A DNA stretch of 64,000 nucleotides from Dryocola clanedunensis_A (lineage in GTDB: Bacteria; Pseudomonadota; Gammaproteobacteria; Enterobacterales; Enterobacteriaceae), in the NCBI GenBank assembly GCA_038405435.1, contig JBBYHZ010000013.1. One strand, 5' to 3'. Below, in pieces: positions 8,106 to 16,912 of this stretch. Positions within the stretch are counted from its first letter, which is position 1. The number at the start of each line of letters is the position of its first letter. Under the pieces are notes generated by a model. That model searched no databases. It saw nothing but the letters and a program-made list of their open reading frames with translations, and was not told where the DNA came from. The position numbers and the translations under genes are program-made.

Positions 8106-9479
8106 TTAAACCAGACGCTGTTTCGCATCCGCAATAGCTTGTGCAACCTGAGCTGGCGACACGCCGCCTTTGGCAGCACGTTTATCCAGGCAGGACTGCA
8201 GCGAGAGGATTGGGTAGACGTCATCGCCGATGGTCGCGCTGAACTTTTGCAGATCCGTAAGGGAGAGCGCCTCCAGGGCCTTACCCTGACGAATTGCCTC
8301 AACCACGGCTTCACCGACAATGTGGTGCGCTTCGCGGAACGGCACGCCTTTGGCGACCAGATAGTCCGCCAGTTCGGTAGCGTTCGCATAACCTTGTTCA
8401 GCGGCTTCTTTACAGCGCGGACGCTTCACCTGAATCCCATCCAGTACCAGCACGGACATGTGCAGACAGTCGAGCCAGGTATCCAGCGCGTCGAACAGCC
8501 CTTCTTTATCTTCCTGCATGTCTTTGTTGTAGGCCAGCGGTAAACCTTTCAGCGTCATCATCATGCCGGTCAGCGCGCCCTGTACACGACCACACTTGCC
8601 GCGAATCAGCTCCAGCGCGTCCGGGTTTTTCTTCTGCGGCATCAGGGAAGAGCCGGAAGTCACGCGGTCGGACAGCTCAACAAAACCAGCTTCACCGGTA
8701 TTAAAGAAGATCAGGTCTTCTGCAAAGCGGGAGAGGTGAACCATGCCGATAGAGGCATCGGAAAGCAGCTCGAGAACATGGTCACGGTCGGAGACGCTGT
8801 CCAGGCTGTTGCGGGTCGCCGAGGCAAAGCCCAACCAGTCGGCCAGCTGTTCACGGTCGATTTCATAAGCGGTACCGGCCAACGCCCCGCAGCCCAGCGG
8901 GCTGACGTCCAGACGCTCCAGCGTGCTTTGCAGGCGGCTTTCATCACGCGCCAGCATCTCAACGTACGCCAGACACCAGTGAGCAAAAGTGACCGGCTGT
9001 GCGCGCTGCAGATGGGTATAACCCGGCATGACGGCATCCTGGTTATTTTCTGCGGTTTCCACCAGCGCCTGCTGCAGCTGGCGGGTTGCCATCAGCAGTT
9101 CGCCGATCTGCATTTTGCACCACAGCTTCAGGTCAGTCGCGACCTGGTCGTTACGGCTACGGCCAGTGTGGAGCTTTTTACCCAGCGCGCCCACCTTGTC
9201 GATGAGCTTGCCTTCCACCCAGCTGTGAATATCTTCCGCATCGCTGGCCAGAATGGCCTGCGGATCAGCCTGCACTTCTTCGAGCAGCACGTTCAGCGCC
9301 TGCTCAAGCTCAACCTGCTCGGCCTGAGTCAGCACGCCAACGGTGACCAGCGCTTTGGACCAGGCGACAGAGCCAACAATGTCCTGTTCAGCCAGGCGGT
9401 AATCAAAGCGCAATGAGTCATTGAACTGTTTGAACCGCTGGTCTGCTGCCTGTGTAAAACGTCCACCCCAAAGTGCCAT
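8106..9479 (-). CDS. argH: Argininosuccinate lyase ArgH
   Basis: Last step of arginine synthesis: splits argininosuccinate into arginine and fumarate. The 457-residue protein carries the fumarase/aspartase-family signature SGSSLMPQKKNPD, TGRSRNDQVATD and the GYTHLQRAQP substrate loop. It is the last gene of argCBGH. A 94-bp spacer holding a hairpin repeat separates it from argG, so argH may be expressed differently from the genes before it. Confidence 0.97.
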   Translation of the reverse strand: MALWGGRFTQAADQRFKQFNDSLRFDYRLAEQDIVGSVAWSKALVTVGVLTQAEQVELEQALNVLLEEVQADPQAILASDAEDIHSWVEGKLIDKVGALGKKLHTGRSRNDQVATDLKLWCKMQIGELLMATRQLQQALVETAENNQDAVMPGYTHLQRAQPVTFAHWCLAYVEMLARDESRLQSTLERLDVSPLGCGALAGTAYEIDREQLADWLGFASATRNSLDSVSDRDHVLELLSDASIGMVHLSRFAEDLIFFNTGEAGFVELSDRVTSGSSLMPQKKNPDALELIRGKCGRVQGALTGMMMTLKGLPLAYNKDMQEDKEGLFDALDTWLDCLHMSVLVLDGIQVKRPRCKEAAEQGYANATELADYLVAKGVPFREAHHIVGEAVVEAIRQGKALEALSLTDLQKFSATIGDDVYPILSLQSCLDKRAAKGGVSPAQVAQAIADAKQRLV

Positions 9480-9511
9480 AGTGATGCTCCATTAAATATT
9501 GATGTTCATTT

Positions 9512-9552
9512 GCCCCTCACCCCAACCCTCTCCCCGGAGGGGCGAGGGAGAA
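9512..9552. repeat. CCCTC-type hairpin repeat between argG and argH
   Basis: An imperfect inverted repeat, CCCTCTCCCC / GGGGCGAGGG (9527-9536 and 9540-9549; GGA loop shared), preceded by a direct CCCTCACCCCAA. A related element lies between glpK and glpX (33942-33970). Elements of this CCCTCTCCCC kind are scattered through many enteric genomes. Inside an operon it could act as an mRNA-stabilising or partly terminating hairpin. Confidence 0.7.
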
Positions 9553-9573
9553 ATCCAGGAATGAGGGTAAAAA

Positions 9574-10791
9574 TTACTTCTTCAGCTCGTTCAGCGCACG
9601 GATACGTGATGACAGTGAGAACAGACGGATAAAGCCGCCCGCGTGGCTGTGGTCATACACTTCGTCTTCGCCAAACGTTGCAAACTCTTCGCTGTACAGG
9701 CTGTTCGGGGATTTCTTCTGCTGCGCGGTAACCTGGCCTTTGTACAGCTCAAGCACCACTTCGCCGTTCACTTCTTCCGCCAGGGACTCCGCGGACGCCT
9801 GCAGAGATTTACGCAGCGGCGCGAACCAGCGACCGTCGTAAACAACGTAGGACATTTCCAGGCCCAGCTGCTCACGCCATTTGAAGCTATCGCGATCCAG
9901 CACCAGCTGCTCAACGCCACGCAGGGCCGCCATCATGATGGTGCCTCCTGGGGTTTCGTAGCAGCCACGGGACTTGATACCCACCAGACGGTTTTCAACG
10001 ATATCAATACGACCGATGCCGTGCTTAGAACCAATGGCGTTCAGGGTTTCCAGACATTTGAACGGGCTCATCGTTTCGCCGTTCACCGCAACCACTTTGC
10101 CCTGCTTAACGGTAACAGTTACCTGCTCCGCCTGGTCCGGCGCTTCTTTAGGATCGACGGTCCACACCCAGCAATCTTTATTCGGTGCGTTCCACGGGCT
10201 TTCCAGCACGCCGCCTTCGGTAGAAATGTGCCAGGCGTTCTCGTCACGGCTGTAAATTTTTTCCAGCGATGCGGTAGTCGGAATATCACGCTCTTTCAGG
10301 TAATCCAGCAGCGCTTCACGGGAACGCAGGTTCCACTCACGCCATGGCGCAACGACTTTCAGGTGCGGAGCCAGGGCAGCCCAGGTCGATTCGAAACGCA
10401 CCTGGTCGTTACCTTTACCGGTCGCGCCGTGGCACAGCGCATCCGCGCCCACTTTATTCGCCACATCCACCAGCGCCTTAGCAATCAGCGGACGGGCCAT
10501 AGAGGTGCCCAGCAGATAGCTGCCTTCATACAGCGCGCCAGTTTGCAGCACCGGGTAAACATAGTCGCTGATGAACTCTTCACGTGCATCCACTACGTAG
10601 CATTCCGTTGCGCCTGAGCGCAGTGCTTTTTGCTCAACGCCTTTCAGATCGTCACGATCCTGGCCGATATCCACCACGCAGGCGACCACTTCGCAGCCGC
10701 CGTAGTTTTCTTTCAGCCATGGAATGATCGCTGAGGTGTCGAGGCCGCCGGAGTAGGCGAGAACAATTTTTTTGATGCCGTGATTTTGCAT
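9574..10791 (-). CDS. argG: Argininosuccinate synthase ArgG (short, type 1)
   Basis: Joins citrulline and aspartate using ATP to make argininosuccinate. The protein is 405 residues and begins with the P-loop-like KIVLAYSGGLDTSAI; GATGKGNDQVRFE and SPWNAPNKDCWVW also fit the family. It is the short type-1 enzyme, unlike the roughly 447-residue ArgG that E. coli encodes elsewhere. Its place between argB and argH gives a complete argECBGH cluster. The ATG at 10791 is preceded by AAGGA at good spacing. Confidence 0.95.
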   Translation of the reverse strand: MQNHGIKKIVLAYSGGLDTSAIIPWLKENYGGCEVVACVVDIGQDRDDLKGVEQKALRSGATECYVVDAREEFISDYVYPVLQTGALYEGSYLLGTSMARPLIAKALVDVANKVGADALCHGATGKGNDQVRFESTWAALAPHLKVVAPWREWNLRSREALLDYLKERDIPTTASLEKIYSRDENAWHISTEGGVLESPWNAPNKDCWVWTVDPKEAPDQAEQVTVTVKQGKVVAVNGETMSPFKCLETLNAIGSKHGIGRIDIVENRLVGIKSRGCYETPGGTIMMAALRGVEQLVLDRDSFKWREQLGLEMSYVVYDGRWFAPLRKSLQASAESLAEEVNGEVVLELYKGQVTAQQKKSPNSLYSEEFATFGEDEVYDHSHAGGFIRLFSLSSRIRALNELKK

Positions 10792-10825
10792 TGTCTTATC
10801 CTTCAAATTCAAAATGATGCGCTAA

Positions 10826-11599
10826 CTAGGCCAGAATCCGGGTGCCAATGGCGACGCCGTTAAACAAAGAGGGGAGCTGATCCGCATGGCGCCATGAGGC
10901 GATATCCACGGGGCGACCCAGCGTGCGTGCTGCATCCAGCGCCGCGTTAACTTTTACTATCATGCCGTCGGTAATGATGCCCTGAGCGATCAGCTGCTCC
11001 GCCTTCGCCGCCGTCATTTCGGCGATGCGCTGTCCTTTGCCGTCCAGAATGCCGCTGACGTCAGAGAGCAGTATCAGGTCCGCTCCCAGCGTTGCCGCCA
11101 GCGCGGTCGCCGCCTGATCGGCGTTTACGTTCATCAGTTCACCTTCGGCGGTCACGCCAATTGAACTGACAATCGGCAGGAAGCCGCCGTCCAGCAGGGC
11201 GTTAATCAGCTTAGCTGAGCCAGGCTTCGCCAGACCGACGTGGCCCAATTCATCATCCAGCTTAGTGACGGTCACGCTGTCGCCGTCACCCAGGCAAAGG
11301 CCTACGCCGTTAATAGCGTGTTTCTTCGCCCACGCCAGCAAGGTTTTATTAGCTGTTCCCGCCAGCGCACCGGTAATGATGTCGATCTGATCGGCAGGCG
11401 TCACACGCAGGCCGTTTTTCTTGGTCACCGGCAGGGCGAGCTTTTTCATTAGCTCATCCACCAGGCAGCCGCCGCCGTGAACAATAACCAGCGGGCGCTC
11501 GTGGGACTGACGATAGTTGACCAGCGCGGTAAACAGACGCTCCAGCGCCTCTTCGCTATCCAGCAGTACGCCACCTAATTTGATAATTAACGGATTCAT
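10826..11599 (-). CDS. argB: Acetylglutamate kinase ArgB
   Basis: Phosphorylates N-acetylglutamate in the second step of arginine synthesis. The product is 257 residues and begins MNPLIIKLGGVLLD, with the ATP-site lysine and the glycine-rich VIVHGGGCLVDELM that binds acetylglutamate. VNADQAA and LLSDVSGILDGKG are further amino-acid-kinase motifs. The ATG at 11599 gives the E. coli N-terminus. It lies 19 bp after argC and 34 bp before argG. Confidence 0.96.
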   Translation of the reverse strand: MNPLIIKLGGVLLDSEEALERLFTALVNYRQSHERPLVIVHGGGCLVDELMKKLALPVTKKNGLRVTPADQIDIITGALAGTANKTLLAWAKKHAINGVGLCLGDGDSVTVTKLDDELGHVGLAKPGSAKLINALLDGGFLPIVSSIGVTAEGELMNVNADQAATALAATLGADLILLSDVSGILDGKGQRIAEMTAAKAEQLIAQGIITDGMIVKVNAALDAARTLGRPVDIASWRHADQLPSLFNGVAIGTRILA

Positions 11600-11618
11600 C
11601 GTGTCACCCGGCTGTCGA

Positions 11619-12623
11619 TTAAATAAGAGACTGCGTTTCGGCGAAGCCAAAACGAATATTCAGGCACTGTACGGCCTGGGCCGACGCACCTTTAAGAAGA
11701 TTATCTTCCGTCGCCACGACGATCAGATGCTCATCCTGCACCGCAAAACCAATATCGCAGAACGGCAGGCCCACTACGTTTTTCAGCGCGGGGACACCTT
11801 TGTCATACAGGCGCACCATCGGCTTGTCTTTATAAGCCTGCTGGAAGACCTCGCCCACCTGCTGTGCGGTCACACCTTTATTGAGACGACAGGTTATCGT
11901 CGCCAGAATACCGCGTGGGAAATTGCCCAGATGAGGGGTGAAAATGACCTGCGTGCCGAGATGCGTTGCTATTTCCGGCTGATGGCGATGGTTGAAGATG
12001 CCGTAGGGTTGCAGGCTGACTTCGCAGAAGCTGTTGGAAATCGCCGCTTTGCGCCCTGCTCCACTGACGCCGCTGGTGGCGTTGATCACCGGCCATTGGT
12101 TCAGATCCAGCAGGCCCGCGTCAATCAGCGGCTTGAGCGCCAGCTGGGAGGCGGTCGGATAGCATCCCGGCACGGAAATTAAATTACTCTCTTTAAGCTT
12201 ATCGCTCTGCCATTCGGCAAGGCCATAAACCGCCTGTTCAAGGAGATCGGGATGCTGATGGGTGAAGCCGTAATAACGCTGATAAAACTCCGCATCATTC
12301 ACGCGAAACGCGCCAGATAAATCGATGACCACGCAGCCCGCAGCTAAACACTGAGGAACCAAATCGTGGCTGACCTCATGGGCCGTTGCCAGGAACACCA
12401 CATCGACGCCGTCGGTAAATTCGCTGATATCCGACATAGCCTGTAACGGCATGTCGACTATGCCTTTGAGCTGCGGATGCAGATCGGAGAGCAACTTTCC
12501 TGCGTCATTACTTTGCGCTGAAACCGTCAAAGCGGTTATGTTCATATGAGGATGACGATTCAAATAGGTTACAAGCTCTGCGCCTGCATAACCGCTAGCA
12601 CCAACAATCAGCGTATTCAACAT
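11619..12623 (-). CDS. argC: N-acetyl-gamma-glutamyl-phosphate reductase ArgC
   Basis: NADPH-dependent reduction of acetylglutamyl phosphate to the semialdehyde. The 334-residue protein has an N-terminal nucleotide site (LIVGASGYAGAELVTYL) and the catalytic cysteine in SVPGCYPTASQLALKPL (about residue 154). First gene of the argCBGH operon, transcribed away from argE from a shared ArgR-controlled region. Confidence 0.97.
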   Translation of the reverse strand: MLNTLIVGASGYAGAELVTYLNRHPHMNITALTVSAQSNDAGKLLSDLHPQLKGIVDMPLQAMSDISEFTDGVDVVFLATAHEVSHDLVPQCLAAGCVVIDLSGAFRVNDAEFYQRYYGFTHQHPDLLEQAVYGLAEWQSDKLKESNLISVPGCYPTASQLALKPLIDAGLLDLNQWPVINATSGVSGAGRKAAISNSFCEVSLQPYGIFNHRHQPEIATHLGTQVIFTPHLGNFPRGILATITCRLNKGVTAQQVGEVFQQAYKDKPMVRLYDKGVPALKNVVGLPFCDIGFAVQDEHLIVVATEDNLLKGASAQAVQCLNIRFGFAETQSLI

Positions 12624-12695
12624 CTGGGCTATTCACCTTCTTGGTCGTGATTACTATAAATGACGAGAATTCGTGGTTTCATTACGGCGTGCATT

Positions 12696-12734
12696 ATTGT
12701 ATTTTTATTCAATATTAATGCATGATTATGTATA
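12696..12734. promoter_or_regulatory. Pair of ARG boxes (ArgR operator)
   Basis: Two near-palindromes resembling the TGAATWWWWATTCA core lie at 12698-12711 (TGTATTTTTATTCA, one mismatch) and 12719-12732 (TGCATGATTATGTA, weaker). Their centres are 21 bp apart, two helical turns, the usual spacing for one ArgR hexamer. They sit in the 137-bp argE-argC interval, so one operator should control both directions, as in E. coli. Confidence 0.88.
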
Positions 12735-12760
12735 CTATTCCAAGCTAAGGCCTGTCAACA

Positions 12761-13912
12761 GTGAAGATGAAATTACCTCCTTTTATCGAGATTTACCGCG
12801 CGTTGATCGCGACCCCGTCCATCAGCGCCACCGACAGCGCGCTGGATCAGAGCAATGAGTCTTTAATCAATTTGCTGGCGGGCTGGTTCCGCGATTTAGG
12901 CTTTAACGTCGAAGTGCAGCCGGTCCCAGGAACGCGCAATAAATTCAATATGTTGGCCAGCACGGGTGCCGGAGCTGGCGGTTTGCTGCTGGCAGGCCAT
13001 ACGGATACCGTGCCGTTCGACGATGGCCGCTGGACCCGCGATCCCTTCACGCTAACCGAGCACGAAAATAAACTCTACGGCCTCGGGACCGCCGACATGA
13101 AAGGCTTCTTCGCTTTCATTCTTGACGCGCTGCGCGATGTCGATGTGTCAGTGCTTAAAAAACCACTTTATATTCTGGCGACCGCCGACGAAGAAACCAC
13201 AATGGCGGGTGCGCGGTACTTCTCCGAAACCACCAGCCTGCGTCCGGATTGCGCGATCATCGGCGAACCGACGTCTTTGCAGCCCGTTCGTGCGCACAAA
13301 GGGCACATCTCTAACGCCATCCGCATTCTTGGTCAGTCCGGCCATTCAAGCGATCCGGCCCGCGGCGTGAACGCAATCGAGCTGATGCACGATGCCATCG
13401 GCCATATCATGTCGCTAAAAAACACCCTGAAAGATCGCTATCACCACGATGCCTTCACCGTGCCGTACCCTACCCTGAACCTCGGCCATATCAGCGGCGG
13501 TGATGCGGCTAACCGTATCTGCGCCTGCTGCGAGCTGCATATGGATATCCGCCCGCTGCCTGGGCTGACGTTAAGCGATCTCAACGGCCTGCTAAATGAA
13601 GCGCTGGAGCCGGTGAGCCAACGCTGGCCCGGTCGTCTGACCGTCTCTGAGCTTCACCCGCCGATTCCGGGCTACGAATGCGCCAAAGACCACCAGCTGG
13701 TCAAGGTTGTAGAAGACCTTCTTGGCGCACAAACCGAGGTCGTGAACTACTGCACCGAAGCGCCGTTTATCCAGACGGTTTGCCCGACGCTGGTGCTTGG
13801 TCCTGGCTCAATAAACCAGGCTCACCAGCCGGATGAGTACCTCGAAACGAAATTTATCGAGCCAACGCGCAAACTCATTACGCAGGTCGTGCATCATTTT
13901 TGCTGGCATTAA
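12761..13912 (+). CDS. argE: Acetylornithine deacetylase ArgE
   Basis: Zinc hydrolase of the M20 family that releases ornithine from N-acetylornithine, completing the linear form of the pathway. The 383-residue protein has metal-ligand motifs LLAGHTDTVPFD, GTADMKG, ATADEETTMAG and IIGEPTS, and it ends in HHFCWH as in E. coli. The start is GTG at 12761, matching the K-12 protein length. Transcribed away from argC. Confidence 0.97.
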   Translation: MKMKLPPFIEIYRALIATPSISATDSALDQSNESLINLLAGWFRDLGFNVEVQPVPGTRNKFNMLASTGAGAGGLLLAGHTDTVPFDDGRWTRDPFTLTEHENKLYGLGTADMKGFFAFILDALRDVDVSVLKKPLYILATADEETTMAGARYFSETTSLRPDCAIIGEPTSLQPVRAHKGHISNAIRILGQSGHSSDPARGVNAIELMHDAIGHIMSLKNTLKDRYHHDAFTVPYPTLNLGHISGGDAANRICACCELHMDIRPLPGLTLSDLNGLLNEALEPVSQRWPGRLTVSELHPPIPGYECAKDHQLVKVVEDLLGAQTEVVNYCTEAPFIQTVCPTLVLGPGSINQAHQPDEYLETKFIEPTRKLITQVVHHFCWH

Positions 13913-13917
13913 AAAAT

Positions 13918-13960
13918 AGCGGAGAAAGAGCGTTTCGCCTCTTTTTCCGCTGGTTTTTTT
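13918..13960 (+). terminator. argE terminator
   Basis: A 12-bp stem with one G-T pair (13919-13930 and 13939-13950) is followed by a T run at 13954-13960. The rest of the 236-bp gap to ppc holds the ppc promoter. Confidence 0.88.
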
Positions 13961-14054
13961 GCGATTCCTATAAGAATTGCTTATGAGCAAACCTGGTAAT
14001 TAAATTTCATGAATTTGCGGCATTTACTCGTTTGCTGAAACGATTTCGTAGCAA

Positions 14055-14084
14055 TTGACGAACAGTTTCAGACGTGGCTTTATA
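14055..14084 (+). promoter_or_regulatory. Likely ppc promoter
   Basis: TTGACG (14055-14060) and TTTATA (14079-14084), 18 bp apart, resemble a sigma-70 promoter about 60 bp before the ppc start. This rests on motif resemblance only. Confidence 0.45.
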
Positions 14085-14148
14085 AAGACGGTGTTGAACC
14101 TTCACGGGTGAAATTTAATTACATAAAGATTGGGTGTCTGGGGTCATA

Positions 14149-16800
14149 ATGAACGAACAGTATTCCGCTTTGCGAAGTAATGTCAGTATGCTCGGCAAGT
14201 TGCTCGGCGATACCATCAAAGATGCGTTAGGTGAAAACATCCTTGATCGCGTTGAAACCATCCGTAAGTTGTCAAAATCCTCACGGGCGGGCAACGAAGC
14301 CAACCGTCAGGAGTTGCTCACCACGTTACAGAATCTGTCTAACGACGAGCTGCTCCCCGTAGCCCGTGCGTTCAGCCAGTTCCTGAACCTGGCCAACACC
14401 GCCGAGCAGTTCCACAGCATTTCCGCCAACGGCGAAGCCGCCAGCAATCCTGAAGTCATCGCCAAAACTATCCAAAAATTAAAAGAACAGCCGGATATCA
14501 GCGAGGCGGCCATTCGTGAAGCAGTGGAGTCCCTCTCCCTGGAATTAGTGCTGACCGCACACCCAACCGAAATTACCCGTCGCACCCTGATCCACAAGCT
14601 GGTGGAAGTGAATGGCTGCCTGAAACAGCTGGACCACTCCGACATCGCCGATTACGAGCGTAACCAGATTATGCGCCGTCTGCGCCAGCTGGTTGCTCAG
14701 GCATGGCATACCGATGAAATCCGTAAGCATCGCCCTTCCCCGGTAGACGAAGCCAAATGGGGCTTTGCAGTCGTTGAAAACAGCCTCTGGGAAGGCGTAC
14801 CAAATTACCTGCGCGAGCTGAATGAACAGCTCGAAGAGCATCTGGACTATAAGCTGCCGGTTGATTTCGTTCCGGTGCGCTTTACCTCATGGATGGGCGG
14901 CGACCGTGACGGCAACCCGAACGTCACCGCCGATATTACCCGCCACGTGCTGTTGCTCAGCCGCTGGAAAGCGACCGACCTGTTCCTGCGCGACATCCAG
15001 GTTCTGATTTCCGAACTGTCGATGGTGGAATGCACCCCGGAGCTGAGCGAGCTGGCCGGCCCGGATGCTGCTCAGGAACCGTACCGCTGCATCATGAAAG
15101 GCGTTCGTCAGCAGCTGCTGGCAACTCAGGCCTGGCTTGAAGCCCGCCTGAAGGGCCAGCGTCTGCCGAAGCCAGAAGGCCTGCTGACCCAGAACGAACA
15201 GCTGTGGGATCCGCTATACGCTTGTTACCAGTCTCTGCAAGCCTGTGGCATGGGCATCATCGCCAACGGCCAGCTGCTGGATACCCTGCGCCGCGTGAAG
15301 AGCTTTGGCGTACCGCTGGTGCGTATCGACGTTCGCCAGGAAAGCACTCGCCACACCGAAGCACTGGGCGAAATGACCCGCTATCTGGGCATTGGCGACT
15401 ATGAAAGCTGGTCGGAGGCAGACAAACAGGCCTTCCTGATCCGTGAGCTGAACTCCAAGCGCCCTCTTCTTCCACGCCAGTGGGAGCCGAGCGAAGATAC
15501 GCGTGAGGTGCTGGAAACCTGCAAAGTGGTTGCCGAAGCGCCGCGCGGCTCGATCGCCGCTTATGTTATCTCCATGGCCAAAACGCCTTCCGACGTGCTG
15601 GCCGTGCACCTGCTCCTGAAAGAAGCAGGCTGCACCTTCGCGCTGCCGGTTGCGCCGCTGTTTGAAACGCTGGATGACCTGAATAACGCCGACGACGTCA
15701 TGACCCAGCTGCTGAACATCGACTGGTACCGCGGCTTTATTCAGGGCAAGCAGATGGTCATGATTGGCTACTCTGACTCCGCAAAAGACGCAGGCGTGAT
15801 GGCGGCCTCCTGGGCGCAGTATCAGGCGCAGGATGCGCTGATCAAAACCTGCGAAAAGGCAGGCATCATCCTGACCCTGTTCCACGGACGCGGCGGCTCC
15901 ATTGGTCGCGGCGGCGCGCCTGCCCACGCGGCGCTGCTTTCTCAGCCTCCAGGCAGCCTGAAGGGCGGCCTGCGCGTGACCGAACAGGGCGAAATGATCC
16001 GCTTCAAGTACGGCCTGCCGGAAATCACCATCAGCAGCCTGTCGCTCTATACCAGCGCGATTCTGGAAGCGAACCTGCTGCCGCCGCCGGAGCCGAAGAA
16101 AGAGTGGAAAAATATCATGGAGGAGCTGTCCGTCACCTCCTGTGATATGTACCGTGGCTACATCCGCGAAAACAAAGACTTCGTGCCGTATTTCCGCTCC
16201 GCAACGCCTGAGCTGGAGCTGGGTAAATTACCGCTCGGCTCACGTCCGGCAAAACGCAAACCAAATGGCGGCGTTGAGTCCCTGCGCGCCATTCCGTGGA
16301 TTTTCGCCTGGACGCAGAACCGCCTGATGCTGCCTGCCTGGCTGGGTGCCGGTGCCGCGCTGCAAAAAGTTGTCGAGGACGGCAAGCAGGACGAACTGGA
16401 AACCATGTGCCGCGACTGGCCGTTCTTCTCTACGCGCCTGGGCATGCTGGAGATGGTGTTCGCCAAAGCCGACCTTTGGCTGGCGGAATACTACGATCAG
16501 CGCCTGGTGAAGCCGGAGCTGTGGAAGCTGGGCAAACAGCTGCGCGATCAGCTGGAAGCGGATATCAAAGTGGTGCTGGATATCGCCAACGACTCACACC
16601 TGATGGAAGACCTGCCGTGGATCGCCGAGTCCATCATGCTGCGTAACATCTACACTGACCCGCTCAACGTTCTGCAGGCAGAGCTGCTGCACCGTTCACG
16701 CCAGCTGGAAGAGAAAGGCGAAGAGCCAAACCCGCAGGTCGAGCAGGCGCTAATGGTCACCATCGCAGGGGTTGCCGCCGGGATGCGTAACACTGGCTAA
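14149..16800 (+). CDS. ppc: Phosphoenolpyruvate carboxylase Ppc
   Basis: Carboxylates PEP to oxaloacetate, refilling the citric acid cycle during growth on sugars. The 883-residue protein matches E. coli in length and has the catalytic motifs VLTAHPTEITRRT, SWMGGDRDGNPNVT, GYSDSAKDAGV, FHGRGGSIGRGGAP and the C-terminal QALMVTIAGVAAGMRNTG. I chose the ATG at 14149 (MNEQYSALRS) over an upstream in-frame ATG at 14134. A strong terminator follows, and metF is the next gene, unlike in E. coli. Confidence 0.98.
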   Translation: MNEQYSALRSNVSMLGKLLGDTIKDALGENILDRVETIRKLSKSSRAGNEANRQELLTTLQNLSNDELLPVARAFSQFLNLANTAEQFHSISANGEAASNPEVIAKTIQKLKEQPDISEAAIREAVESLSLELVLTAHPTEITRRTLIHKLVEVNGCLKQLDHSDIADYERNQIMRRLRQLVAQAWHTDEIRKHRPSPVDEAKWGFAVVENSLWEGVPNYLRELNEQLEEHLDYKLPVDFVPVRFTSWMGGDRDGNPNVTADITRHVLLLSRWKATDLFLRDIQVLISELSMVECTPELSELAGPDAAQEPYRCIMKGVRQQLLATQAWLEARLKGQRLPKPEGLLTQNEQLWDPLYACYQSLQACGMGIIANGQLLDTLRRVKSFGVPLVRIDVRQESTRHTEALGEMTRYLGIGDYESWSEADKQAFLIRELNSKRPLLPRQWEPSEDTREVLETCKVVAEAPRGSIAAYVISMAKTPSDVLAVHLLLKEAGCTFALPVAPLFETLDDLNNADDVMTQLLNIDWYRGFIQGKQMVMIGYSDSAKDAGVMAASWAQYQAQDALIKTCEKAGIILTLFHGRGGSIGRGGAPAHAALLSQPPGSLKGGLRVTEQGEMIRFKYGLPEITISSLSLYTSAILEANLLPPPEPKKEWKNIMEELSVTSCDMYRGYIRENKDFVPYFRSATPELELGKLPLGSRPAKRKPNGGVESLRAIPWIFAWTQNRLMLPAWLGAGAALQKVVEDGKQDELETMCRDWPFFSTRLGMLEMVFAKADLWLAEYYDQRLVKPELWKLGKQLRDQLEADIKVVLDIANDSHLMEDLPWIAESIMLRNIYTDPLNVLQAELLHRSRQLEEKGEEPNPQVEQALMVTIAGVAAGMRNTG

Positions 16801-16820
16801 CCTGAAAACGTTCGTTCTCA

Positions 16821-16846
16821 AACCCCGCATACGCGGGGTTTTTTGT
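16821..16846 (+). terminator. ppc terminator
   Basis: AACCCCGC/GCGGGGTT stem (16821-16828 and 16833-16840) followed by a T run. Confidence 0.92.
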
Positions 16847-16866
16847 TTTTGCTGAGACGTAAAATG

Positions 16867-16893
16867 CAAAACCCCGCTGCGTGGCGGGGTTTA
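16867..16893 (-). terminator. metF terminator
   Basis: AAACCCCGC/GCGGGGTTT stem (16869-16877 and 16884-16892), with a short T run on the minus strand. Its arms resemble the adjacent ppc terminator, so the two could also pair with each other. Confidence 0.8.
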
Positions 16894-16912
16894 TTCTGAC
16901 AGGCAAATAATA

